From JAJCYX01 sp965243825 (GTDB taxonomy: Bacteria > Chloroflexota > Dehalococcoidia > Lucifugimonadales > Lucifugimonadaceae): DNA of 64,000 nt. A program made the position numbers and the translations under genes. The notes under the pieces were generated by a model, which did not search any database, was not told the DNA's origin, and saw only the letters and a program-made list of their open reading frames with translations. Of the stretch, positions 26,692 to 35,050 are shown one piece after another (the first letter of the stretch is position 1; the number at the start of each line of letters is the position of its first letter). Where the stretch lies: positions 2,170,001-2,234,000 of the forward strand of contig CBDEVT010000001.1 of assembly GCA_965243825.1 (NCBI GenBank), read 5' to 3'.

Positions 26692-27546
26692 GTGTCACCG
26701 TTGAGTAGATACATTGGACCAGTACTCGTGTTCGTCCTGTTCGCTCTGGTCGTCTCCTGCAGGCCGGAAAACCCGGACGATCCGACACCCAGGGTGATCC
26801 TGATCCAGGGCTCATGCTCATCTTCCGATCTGTTCGGCGACTCCAATCACTGGATGCCCACCGTCAAGTCGATTCTCACCACCCGATACGGCTTCACCGA
26901 TGCGCCTCCGGGTGACCCTGCGGACCAGGTGATCGAGTTCGGATACTCGGAGTCGGGATGGGACCAGGAATACGCGCCCACAGACACGCTGAAGTCGATC
27001 GGTGAATCGTCCGCCGGTCTTGAAGACATCTATGCCCACTACCCGGACTCAGAATTCTTCGTGATCGGACACTCCCTCGGCGGAATCGTAGCCCTCGATG
27101 GATTCGCACGTTACGCGGACGCCGAAAACGGGATGGTCGAGAGAACCGGAGGCATCATCACTGTGAGTAGCGGCGTCAAGGGACTCGACCCGGAAAACAG
27201 CGATACTGCCAGCCTGTTGGTCGAGCTTGTTGCCTGTCGCCAGCTTCCACAGGCCGAACGATCACCGGTCTGGAGTGATCTCGAGACGACTGGCGACTCG
27301 ATAACGCTGATTCACAACGCCGATTGGTCCGAAACTCGAGTAGTTAACTTCGGCAACAAGCGTGACCAGGTTGTGAACTGGCAGCGAGCGATTCTTCAGC
27401 CGCCATTCGAAGTCGCCTGTTACGACAATGCCGGTATTCACCTGCTAGACCTGAACCACGACACTCTTCTCAAGGAGAGAAGGTTTGCCCGGGAACTGCT
27501 CGAAGTCCTGATCGACGGGAAAGAGTCCGATCAGTCCTGCGAGTAG
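26692..27546 (+). CDS. Secreted lipase-like alpha/beta hydrolase (lipoprotein)
   Basis: 284 residues starting at GTG. A signal segment ends in a lipobox-like LVVSC, so the enzyme is probably lipid-anchored. The nucleophile elbow GHSLGG is at residues 126-131, with Ser128, and the C-terminal His is likely in GIHLLDLNHDTL. An N-terminal strand VILIQGSCSSSD gives the oxyanion loop. It resembles PGAP1/lipase-class hydrolases that cut esters; substrate unknown. It is a single gene flanked by a convergent dehydrogenase. Confidence 0.82.
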   Translation: MSPLSRYIGPVLVFVLFALVVSCRPENPDDPTPRVILIQGSCSSSDLFGDSNHWMPTVKSILTTRYGFTDAPPGDPADQVIEFGYSESGWDQEYAPTDTLKSIGESSAGLEDIYAHYPDSEFFVIGHSLGGIVALDGFARYADAENGMVERTGGIITVSSGVKGLDPENSDTASLLVELVACRQLPQAERSPVWSDLETTGDSITLIHNADWSETRVVNFGNKRDQVVNWQRAILQPPFEVACYDNAGIHLLDLNHDTLLKERRFARELLEVLIDGKESDQSCE

Positions 27547-27619
27547 ATGCCGTTCGACGTGAGAAACGCGGATCAGGCGCGGCTGCGGACTGAGTTCACT
27601 TCACGTCGGAATCCCGGCA

Positions 27620-28579
27620 CTAGACGCCCACCAGGCTCTCCGGTTGTCCGCCGTTCCATACACGCTGCATATTCTCGAAGGCGAACTTTACGCGACGAGG
27701 GTAGCTTTCCTGGCTTTTGCCTGCCACGTGCGGTCCAACCACCACGTTTTCCATCTTGAGCAGCGGGTTGTTCGGGTCGACAGGCTCCTGCTCGAACACA
27801 TCAAGACCTGCGGCCCAAATCTGCTTCTCGTTCAGCGCTTCGATTAGTTCGGGCTCATTGACGACTGGGCCTCGGCATGTGTTGATCAAGATCGCTGATG
27901 GCTTCATAAGGCCGAGTTCACGTCGACCAATCATGGCGCGTGTGCCATCATCGAGGGGCGTATGCAGCGTCACTATGTCCGATTCGCTGAGCAGCTCATC
28001 CAGCTCCACGCGTTTTGCTCCGTAGCCTTCCGCCTTTTCGCTGCGGACAGGATCTGCGTAGAGGGTGTTTGTCTCAAAGCCTCGAAGCAGTCCGGCCACA
28101 GTCGAGCCAATACGGCCCGCACCGACGATCCCAACGGTCTTGCCGAACAGTTCCCAGGTGTCCCGGCCATCAAGGTCGTCGCGCATCCAGTCACCTTTGC
28201 GCGTGTCCTGGTCTGCGATCACCGCGTGTCGCAACGTGCTGAGCATCAACGTCAGCGCATACTCGGCTACCGGAATAGCGTTGGCGCCACCGTTGTTCGC
28301 AACCGGGATGCCCAGCTCCCCGGCGAGGACGGTGTTCACACCGTCAAATCCGGCAGAACAGAGCTGAACCAGTTTCAGATTTTTGCCTGCTCGTAGAGCG
28401 GCATCTGTGACTCCATGGCCGAAGACCAGCGCGAAGTCTGCCTCCGCAGCTCCCGCTTCGATCTCTTCATCGGTGCTGGAAGGTGTGACGATGTTCAGGT
28501 CCCAGCCTTCAGGTTTCATCTTTTCGGCCAGATCAAGCAGCGGCAGGGCGGGTCCGGAAAACACAAGTACGTTTGTCAT
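27620..28579 (-). CDS. D-isomer-specific 2-hydroxyacid dehydrogenase (paralogue 3)
   Basis: 319 residues from the ATG at 28579 (MTNVLVFSG). The longer frame would run across the divergent promoter region. NAD motif GIVGAGRIGSTVA, catalytic Arg (NTCRGPVVNE), Glu (DVFEQEPVD) and His (GPHVAGKS). It is more distant from the other two paralogues in its coenzyme domain, for example lacking the MKEYG segment, but shares the C-terminal PVDPNNPLLKM. Typical members reduce glyoxylate, hydroxypyruvate or 2-oxoacids. Confidence 0.92.
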   Translation of the reverse strand: MTNVLVFSGPALPLLDLAEKMKPEGWDLNIVTPSSTDEEIEAGAAEADFALVFGHGVTDAALRAGKNLKLVQLCSAGFDGVNTVLAGELGIPVANNGGANAIPVAEYALTLMLSTLRHAVIADQDTRKGDWMRDDLDGRDTWELFGKTVGIVGAGRIGSTVAGLLRGFETNTLYADPVRSEKAEGYGAKRVELDELLSESDIVTLHTPLDDGTRAMIGRRELGLMKPSAILINTCRGPVVNEPELIEALNEKQIWAAGLDVFEQEPVDPNNPLLKMENVVVGPHVAGKSQESYPRRVKFAFENMQRVWNGGQPESLVGV

Positions 28580-28746
28580 GTTTGGTCTCTTGGGATTTTT
28601 TCTGTGGGGGCTTAACGAGATATTGTGTTTGAGCAGCGGCGCAGCGATAAACGGTTTCGGCATTCTAAACAACCTCACCGACCAGAGATGCCCGCCGCAG
28701 TACGTTATATCTGCAACGGTTGAAATCGAACACGTACACTTTGCGC

Positions 28747-29502
28747 ATGTCCGCCCCGCCACAAAAAAACCGTATGTACGACGAGTTTGCCCATCTGTGG
28801 ACGCAGATCAGCGCTCCAGAGGAGTACGCAGAAGAGGCCGGACTACTGACGGATGTGCTGTTTGAGCTCCTCCAAATGGAACCCGGTAACGGGAAGCCGC
28901 GAGTGCTTGAGTTCGGGGTTGGCGGCGGTAACAGTCTTTCGCACATGACAGGACTGGTCGACGCCGTCGCGACTGACGTTTCGCTGGACATGTTGGGCGT
29001 CTCGAAACGTCTGAACCCATCGGTTGAACACATAGTCGGTGATATGCGGACTTTGCGACTTGAGCGCAAATTCGATGCTGTGATCGTTCTCGACGCCATC
29101 TCGTATATGCTCACCGAAGCGGATCTGCGGTCAACGTTTCAGACTGCACGCGCTCACCTCGATCGAGGTGGCGTGTTCATTGCCGGTCCCGACTGGTTAC
29201 GCGACATCACACCAGTCCCGAACCTTTCGTGCAAACTTGGCAAGTCCGGTGACCTCTCATACGCTGAGTTCGTGCATGATCCAGATCCCTCGGATACTGA
29301 AGTGGAGTTGATCTTCAACTACTTCATCACGCAGGCCGACGGCACGGTGAAAGTGGAAGAGGACAGGCACAGGCATGGACTGTTTCCGCTGGAAACCTGG
29401 CTGTCGATCATGCGAGAAGCCGGGTTCGAGGCTGGAACCCGCCGCTATCCTTCTGAATCAACGGGTGGGTCGGGCTACTACATCACTGGAATTGCCATCT
29501 GA
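28747..29502 (+). CDS. Class I SAM-dependent methyltransferase
   Basis: About 251 residues from the ATG at 28747; a TTG 27 bp earlier and an ATG 27 bp later are alternatives. Motif I is VLEFGVGGGNSLSH, with VATDVSLDML for strand 2 and FDAVIVLDAISYML for motif IV. The C-terminal half (FNYFITQADGTVKVEEDRHRHGLF, then WLSIMREAGFEA) is typical of small-molecule or glycan methyltransferases. It is transcribed with the peptidase gene 18 bp downstream and divergently from a dehydrogenase. Confidence 0.83.
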   Translation: MSAPPQKNRMYDEFAHLWTQISAPEEYAEEAGLLTDVLFELLQMEPGNGKPRVLEFGVGGGNSLSHMTGLVDAVATDVSLDMLGVSKRLNPSVEHIVGDMRTLRLERKFDAVIVLDAISYMLTEADLRSTFQTARAHLDRGGVFIAGPDWLRDITPVPNLSCKLGKSGDLSYAEFVHDPDPSDTEVELIFNYFITQADGTVKVEEDRHRHGLFPLETWLSIMREAGFEAGTRRYPSESTGGSGYYITGIAI

Positions 29503-29520
29503 GTGAACGCAAACTGAAAA

Positions 29521-30654
29521 ATGAACGAATCTGAACTCCGCGAAGTGGCACTGACGACACTCGGGCAACTCGGTCGATTACCAGCGACCTCTTATCACGA
29601 ACACTCTGCTGCTGCGTACCTGGCTGCCAAATGCGAATCGCTTGGACTCGATGTGCAGTCGGACGTCTGGGGCAACGTGCTTGTCTCAAGACCCGGTTCT
29701 GAACCCGGCGCTCGGGGACTCGCCTTCGTTGCCCACATGGACCATCCCGGGTTCGAAACGGTTTCGCAGCAGGGCGATGAAGTCATTGCGAAGGTGCTGG
29801 GTGGCGTGCCGCCGTGGACCGAAGAGTCTGAAGCGCCAGTCGTAGCAGTCGTCCTGGACGAGGACGAGGCTGCTTTGGGCCGTGTTAGAGAAGACCGCGT
29901 GCGTGGCAGGATCACCGGCAAGGCAGAAGGTACCGAAGTGCGGTCCGTCACCATGAAATTTGATGATCCGTTGCCTGACCGACCTATCCCTGTGGTCTTT
30001 GACCTGCCGGATTTTGATCTCGGTGATGGATTGATCAGGATGAGGGCAGCGGACGACCTGGCAGGATGTGCAACGATCACGTCCGTCATGGCAGCAGCAA
30101 CCGATTTCGATACGCCTGGTGCTGTGTACGGACTCTTCACCCGGGCCGAAGAGGTGGGACTGATCGGGGCTCTTCTTGCCGCCGAAGACGCACTACTGCC
30201 AAGAGACACGGTTGTGGTTTCTGTTGAAACCAGCCTCGCGTTACCGGGAGCGCTTCAGGGTGATGGTCCCGTGATACGCACCGGAGACAGAGCGACGACG
30301 TTTGATAACGCTGCGGAGGCCTATCTTGTGCAGGCTCGAGCGAATCTCGTTTCAAGTAATCCGGAGTTCAAGTGCCAGCGACAGCTAATGGGAGCCGGTG
30401 GATGTGAGGCCAGCGCATTCGCTGCTCATGGATACTCAGTGACAGGTATGGCGTATCCACTCGGTGCCTGGCACAACGCAGGGCCTGATAACACGATTAC
30501 AGCTGAATACATCTCACTCGACGACTTTGCGGGCGGTGTACTGCTGGCAACCGAAGCCGCAAAGCTTGCTGGCACAGACCCTGCAAGCCCATCGACTGAT
30601 CGATTACGTCAACCGGTTGGAACTGACGAGCGGCAGTGGCTGCAGGAACGTTAG
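29521..30654 (+). CDS. M42/M28-like zinc aminopeptidase
   Basis: 377 residues with the metal-ligand pattern of di-zinc co-catalytic peptidases: His-x-Asp in AHMDHPG (about residue 72), bridging Asp in RAADDLAGC (about 177), the catalytic Glu pair in TRAEEVGLIG (about 210), Glu in SVETS, and a last His in GAWHNAGPDN. This matches M42 (glutamyl/deblocking aminopeptidase) and M20 relatives; the order and spacing favour M42. An inserted domain at residues 85-165 is as expected. The preceding methyltransferase is 18 bp away. Confidence 0.82.
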   Translation: MNESELREVALTTLGQLGRLPATSYHEHSAAAYLAAKCESLGLDVQSDVWGNVLVSRPGSEPGARGLAFVAHMDHPGFETVSQQGDEVIAKVLGGVPPWTEESEAPVVAVVLDEDEAALGRVREDRVRGRITGKAEGTEVRSVTMKFDDPLPDRPIPVVFDLPDFDLGDGLIRMRAADDLAGCATITSVMAAATDFDTPGAVYGLFTRAEEVGLIGALLAAEDALLPRDTVVVSVETSLALPGALQGDGPVIRTGDRATTFDNAAEAYLVQARANLVSSNPEFKCQRQLMGAGGCEASAFAAHGYSVTGMAYPLGAWHNAGPDNTITAEYISLDDFAGGVLLATEAAKLAGTDPASPSTDRLRQPVGTDERQWLQER

Positions 30655-30771
30655 GTTACGAGACACCCGACAAGATTTGCTCCGAATTCGCAGAGCGTGG
30701 CTTTAGCGGGCATAATCTGCCTGCCGACTGATAGAGCGCAGGCCGATGAAAATCAGAACACGGACACAGAC

Positions 30772-32406
30772 ATGGCAAAAGTAGACGGAAGCTACCTCGT
30801 TGCACGGACACTGAAAGAGGAAGGTGTTGACCACATCTTTTTCCTGATGGGCGGCCCGAACTACGAGATCATCAATAACTCCGAAGACATGGGCATCAAG
30901 GCGATCGATTTCCGCCATGAACAGGCTGCCGCAATGGCCGCACACGCTTATGCACGCGTTAGCGGAAAGCCCGGAGTTACCACCGCTGCATCTGGACCCG
31001 GCACGCTGAATCTGCTCACCGGCCAGTACAACGCTTTCATCGACTGCGCTCCGATGATCACGCTTGGTGGAGCAGGGCCTATCTCGGACTTTGGCCGTGA
31101 TGGATTCCAGGAAGTTGATCAGGTCGGGATCTTCGAGCCGATCAGCAAAGCTGTGATGCGTCCGACAGATCCGGCTCGCTATCCGGAGCATGTCTCGACT
31201 GCCTTCCGAATCGCGACAACCGGTCGGCCAGGGCCGGTGTACATCGACTGTAATGAGGACGTCTTGTACGGGGAGGTGAACGAGGAAGACGCGGCTCCGC
31301 CATCACGCGCAGAGAACCGGGCGCGACCTGCGGGCGACGAGGACGCAATTCGCGAAACGATCAAACTGCTGCGCGAGTCGAGCCGGCCTGTGCTTCTCGC
31401 AGGCGGCGGAGTCTGGTGGTCGCAGGCATGGGAGGAGATGCGGGAGTTCGTCGACCGCGCAGGAATCCCGTTCTATACCGCACCGATCTCACGAGGACTG
31501 ATTCCGGAAGACCATCCTCTTTCGTTCCCTGCTGCTCGATCAAGCGCCCTCCGCGAAGCCGACCTGGTGATCGTCGTTGGTACACGGTTCAACTGGATCA
31601 TGACGTTTGGCCGTCGGCTGGGAGCGAACGCGAAGATAGTCCAGGTCGATATTCATGAAGCCGAGCTTGGACACAACCGGAGCATCGACGTCGGAATCGT
31701 TGGAGATGCCAAGACGGTGCTTTCGCAACTCAACAACGAGATATCACGCGTCAGGTTCAAGAGCAGGGCAGATAGCGACTGGGTGACTCACCTGCGGGAT
31801 GCCGACGCTGAACGCCGAGAGCGGGTTGCGCCACTAGAGAATTCCGACCAGGTTCCAATTCACCCGCTTCGACTGTGCAAAGAGCTGCGTGAAGTGATGG
31901 ACAGGGATGCCATACTCGCTGTCGATGGCAACGAGATCCTGCACTACGGTCGCCAGTCGATCCCGACCTATGAGCCGGGTCACAGGCTCAACTCCGGACC
32001 AACCGGCTGCATGGGCGTTGGATTGCCTTACGCAATCGGAGCAAAGCTTGCAAAACCGGACAAGCAGGTGGTTGCGCTCCACGGTGACGGCTCGCTTGGC
32101 ATGAACATCCAGGACTTCGACACAGCGGTCCGCTTCAACCTGCCGATCGTGATTGTCGTCTCGAACAACGAAGGCTGGACGGCACGCGTCGAAGGCATTC
32201 GAAAGCCGGGCCGTGAACTTGGCTGGACTCGATTCGACGAGATCGCAACGGCCATGGGCGGGCACGGCGAGCATGTCGAGGAGCCAAAAGAGATCAGGCC
32301 TGCGCTTGAGAGAGCGTTTGCATCTGGCAAGCCGGCTATTGTTAACGTCAAAACTGATCCAACAGCACGTGCTATCTCAAGGTTCGTCGGATCCAAGATG
32401 GAGTAA
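30772..32406 (+). CDS. Thiamine-diphosphate enzyme, acetolactate synthase-like
   Basis: 544 residues from the ATG at 30772 (MAKVDGSYLV), where homology begins; a frame extension adds 25 residues. The ThDP-activating Glu is in FRHEQAAAMAAHAYAR, and the metal/ThDP motif is GDGSLGMNIQDFD ending in VVSNNEGW. Three domains (PYR, central Rossmann-like, PP) are all visible. No acetolactate regulatory subunit gene is nearby and the substrate loop differs, so it may be a decarboxylase or ligase of the oxalyl-CoA, glyoxylate carboligase or sulfopyruvate kind. The GYD protein follows 114 bp downstream. Confidence 0.88.
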   Translation: MAKVDGSYLVARTLKEEGVDHIFFLMGGPNYEIINNSEDMGIKAIDFRHEQAAAMAAHAYARVSGKPGVTTAASGPGTLNLLTGQYNAFIDCAPMITLGGAGPISDFGRDGFQEVDQVGIFEPISKAVMRPTDPARYPEHVSTAFRIATTGRPGPVYIDCNEDVLYGEVNEEDAAPPSRAENRARPAGDEDAIRETIKLLRESSRPVLLAGGGVWWSQAWEEMREFVDRAGIPFYTAPISRGLIPEDHPLSFPAARSSALREADLVIVVGTRFNWIMTFGRRLGANAKIVQVDIHEAELGHNRSIDVGIVGDAKTVLSQLNNEISRVRFKSRADSDWVTHLRDADAERRERVAPLENSDQVPIHPLRLCKELREVMDRDAILAVDGNEILHYGRQSIPTYEPGHRLNSGPTGCMGVGLPYAIGAKLAKPDKQVVALHGDGSLGMNIQDFDTAVRFNLPIVIVVSNNEGWTARVEGIRKPGRELGWTRFDEIATAMGGHGEHVEEPKEIRPALERAFASGKPAIVNVKTDPTARAISRFVGSKME

Positions 32407-32520
32407 GGCTCGAGCCGGCGGTTGTCAGTCGTGATGCAAGACTGCGGTCAACGTGTTTCGGTATCATCTGCCTGACACAGTCAGGCCAGTTGACCGCCTC
32501 GCAGCAACCCGGAGGGTCAC

Positions 32521-32934
32521 ATGACGATGGAGCCACCCCGCAGACCGAGCAATCCGTGGGCGCAGTTCGAAGAAGGCGTCGAGTCGGCCCTTGAGACTCA
32601 GACGCAAACGGTTGCGCGTGGTGCCGACGACGACGAAATGCCCGTTTACATGATGCTTTCTCGTCTTACCGAGCGAGGACGTGACAGGGTAAAAGATCAC
32701 CCGGAACGAATCCTCGAAGTGAATCACGAGGTCGAGCAACGCGGTTGCATGGTCGTTGCCCAGTACGCATTGATGGGCCAGTATGATTTCGTGACTATCA
32801 TCAAGGCGCCCAACAACGAGGCGATGCACCGACTGGCAATTGAGCTAGGGGCACGTGGGACCATCGAGACGCAGACCTACCCGGCGATTCCGACCGAGGA
32901 CTTCATCAACGCTATGAAGCAGGGCGGAGACTGA
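32521..32934 (+). CDS. GYD-domain protein
   Basis: 137 residues. The dimeric alpha/beta GYD domain occupies about residues 40-130: YMMLSRLTERGRDRVKDHP, then YALMGQYDFVTIIKAPNN (the Gly-Tyr-Asp-type turn, here Gly-Gln-Tyr-Asp) and TIETQTYPAIP. Residues 1-38 are Pro/Gln-rich and probably disordered. GYD proteins are found beside many catabolic genes but have no established biochemical role. It may be cotranscribed with the preceding ThDP enzyme. Confidence 0.85.
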   Translation: MTMEPPRRPSNPWAQFEEGVESALETQTQTVARGADDDEMPVYMMLSRLTERGRDRVKDHPERILEVNHEVEQRGCMVVAQYALMGQYDFVTIIKAPNNEAMHRLAIELGARGTIETQTYPAIPTEDFINAMKQGGD

Positions 32935-33062
32935 GCGACCGGTAAAATTCGCCACCGCTGATTGAATCCAGTTTGTCTCTTAACCGTATGTACTAATTGA
33001 GCCCGGCAGAATCGCACGGTGAGGCGGCAAAGGGCTGACCGCCCCAGAGTTCCAGTATCTGA

Positions 33063-33557
33063 TTGTTCAAACACGCTAAAAAACAGCGAATCCTGGTCCT
33101 TGCCGGACTGTTTTTCTCCGCAATGCTGCTGGCCGCATGCGCGGATGAGACTATGGGAACGCCGACGCTCTTCCCCCAGCGTACTGTTACGGCCACGGCG
33201 ACACCCCTACCGTCTGAAGTGGCAAGAGAGCGCGTGCGGACACTTTTCGAGTCGCAGGTCGCCTCGATTCAGAACGAGGACTGGGCGGCAGTCTATGAGA
33301 CCTGTGCTCCAGGATTTAGGGCGTCGAGAGCTCAAGAGCGATACGTGCAGGATGCCGCGGCGCAGTTTGCAAGGAATGGCTACGTGGCCAGCGGATTCGA
33401 GGCACGAAACGTCGAACCGTTTGTGAGGGCCCCAGACCGTGTCCGGGTTCGCTGGGACGCCTTCCAGGATGGCGAGTTCATCAGGACCCTGGAAGTAGGG
33501 CAGACCTACGTCCTAACCCAGGGCCAATGGTTTGACGATGGCGCCTGGTGCAGGTAG
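33063..33557 (+). CDS. Small lipoprotein with a single beta-rich domain
   Basis: 164 residues from a TTG start. A basic N-terminus and hydrophobic core end in a good lipobox, LLAACAD (Cys at residue 22). After a short Thr-rich linker comes one domain of about 110 residues with a helical start (RVRTLFESQVASIQNEDWAAVYETCAPGF) and a beta end (DRVRVRWDAFQDGEFI), like NTF2/SnoaL-type or DUF4878-type folds. The function is unknown. It ends 4 bp before the convergent gene. Confidence 0.72.
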   Translation: MFKHAKKQRILVLAGLFFSAMLLAACADETMGTPTLFPQRTVTATATPLPSEVARERVRTLFESQVASIQNEDWAAVYETCAPGFRASRAQERYVQDAAAQFARNGYVASGFEARNVEPFVRAPDRVRVRWDAFQDGEFIRTLEVGQTYVLTQGQWFDDGAWCR

Positions 33558-33560
33558 GCA

Positions 33561-34961
33561 TCACCCCGCCGCGTGCTTGCGGATCACGTCCCAATATTCG
33601 GGCTTTAGCGAGTTGTAGACGAAGTAGCAGTAGCGGGTCCCGCCGGCCTGTCTAATCTGAGCCAGCATCCTGTCCAGTTCAGAAGGCGTTAGCCACTTGC
33701 TACCAAAGTGCTCAAGCCCTACCCATGGTACGAACCGCTCGGCATCACCGCTCTGTTGCAGCATCTTCTCTGTCTGGTCTCGTACCGATGTTGCGAACCA
33801 TGCGTCCGTCGCCTCTTCGCTATACCGAGAGACCGGGTAGTCGGATGGCATCGGGTAGTCGAACATGGCAGCGAACAGCCGTGATGCGAGTTCCTCGTCG
33901 AGTCCGGGATTCCAGTCGATCAGCGTCTCGACCCAGTTGACCACGGTGCCTCTGAAACCGGCGACTCCTTCAGCCCACCAGTACTCTTTTGGCATCTGGA
34001 AGTCTGTGTACGACTGCTTTCGGACGGGGTTGTGCCCGGTCAGCGGGGTGGCGAACGGCAGCCTGGATGAGTTGCCGACAGCAACTTCAGGTAGATGTGC
34101 CTTCACTCCCCGATAGGAGCTGCCGACGCTCCACTCAACCGCCTTCTGTTTGAATGAGTACCAGGCCGAGAAGTCAGGATGTTTTGACCACCATGCGTGA
34201 TCTGCCAGCGCACCGCGCTGATTCTCGATGAATTCGCTCGCGACGTCAGGCGTGAAAGACCGCAGAAAATCCTGGAAGCGCGACCTGCCTTCTAGCACCT
34301 GGTTGAAGTCGATCTCATTTGATTTCGCGAAGGCACGGTTTGCAGGCGTGTCAACAGGCTCGACCCAGAGGTCGTCACGGTGCCCGGGCTTTATCTCCCA
34401 CTTGAAATCGGGGCCATCAAGCAAGAGACCAGTTATTTCCGGGAAGTTGGCGATGGTGTCACGGGCGCGTGCCGTGGTCATCGCCGGGCCGTCAGGGTCG
34501 GTCACGCTTGGTGTTTTCTGTGCTGCTTCTGTGTTTAGTTTTCCCGTCCCAAAACTCCCGTGCAGGAAGTAGCCCTTGTCGTCAGAGGTGTAGATTCGGA
34601 AGCCCTTCTTGACTCCCATCTGTAGAGCCGCACGGAGGTCGTCCTGCTGGGATTTGACGCTGCCGGGCATCTCAGGCGGCGACCAGTCGAGACCCTCGTA
34701 AAGCTCTGGGTTCGGCTGATAGGCAGCTACCGGTACACGCTTTACAGGCGATCCGCCGACCGCTTTCAGGCCGCGTGGATGAGTGTCCTCCGGCTGAGGG
34801 TAGGGATTGCCTGCATCAGGCCCCTGGTCATCGAGCAGGCAGAGCCATTGGAGGGCAACCTCCGTGATGCCAGCTTCTGAAAGCTCGTCCCAGAATGACT
34901 CATCGTTCAGGATGCCGTTTGGTGGCCGGACAAGCATGATTGGACGCAATGGTTGACTCAT
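33561..34961 (-). CDS. Conserved-looking hypothetical protein, TIM-barrel-like
   Basis: 466 residues, not placed in a family. No signal peptide, so cytoplasmic. Features that suggest a (beta/alpha)8 or glycosidase-like fold are EVALQWLCLLDDQG near the N-end, ITGLLLDGPDFKWE near the middle, and a Trp/Tyr-rich second half (WWAEGVAGFRGTVVNWVETLIDW, CYFVYNSLKPEYW). The acidic residues at strand ends (DGPDF) could be catalytic, but I cannot confirm it. Unbroken and well formed, so a real gene. Confidence 0.65.
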   Translation of the reverse strand: MSQPLRPIMLVRPPNGILNDESFWDELSEAGITEVALQWLCLLDDQGPDAGNPYPQPEDTHPRGLKAVGGSPVKRVPVAAYQPNPELYEGLDWSPPEMPGSVKSQQDDLRAALQMGVKKGFRIYTSDDKGYFLHGSFGTGKLNTEAAQKTPSVTDPDGPAMTTARARDTIANFPEITGLLLDGPDFKWEIKPGHRDDLWVEPVDTPANRAFAKSNEIDFNQVLEGRSRFQDFLRSFTPDVASEFIENQRGALADHAWWSKHPDFSAWYSFKQKAVEWSVGSSYRGVKAHLPEVAVGNSSRLPFATPLTGHNPVRKQSYTDFQMPKEYWWAEGVAGFRGTVVNWVETLIDWNPGLDEELASRLFAAMFDYPMPSDYPVSRYSEEATDAWFATSVRDQTEKMLQQSGDAERFVPWVGLEHFGSKWLTPSELDRMLAQIRQAGGTRYCYFVYNSLKPEYWDVIRKHAAG

Positions 34962-35050
34962 GCGTGCAGAGTAGTTCTGACGTGCTGAACGCGCAACACT
35001 CGCTGGCGAAGTTCGGTAGCTCGCGAACTGTGAACGGATGCGGTCTCAGA

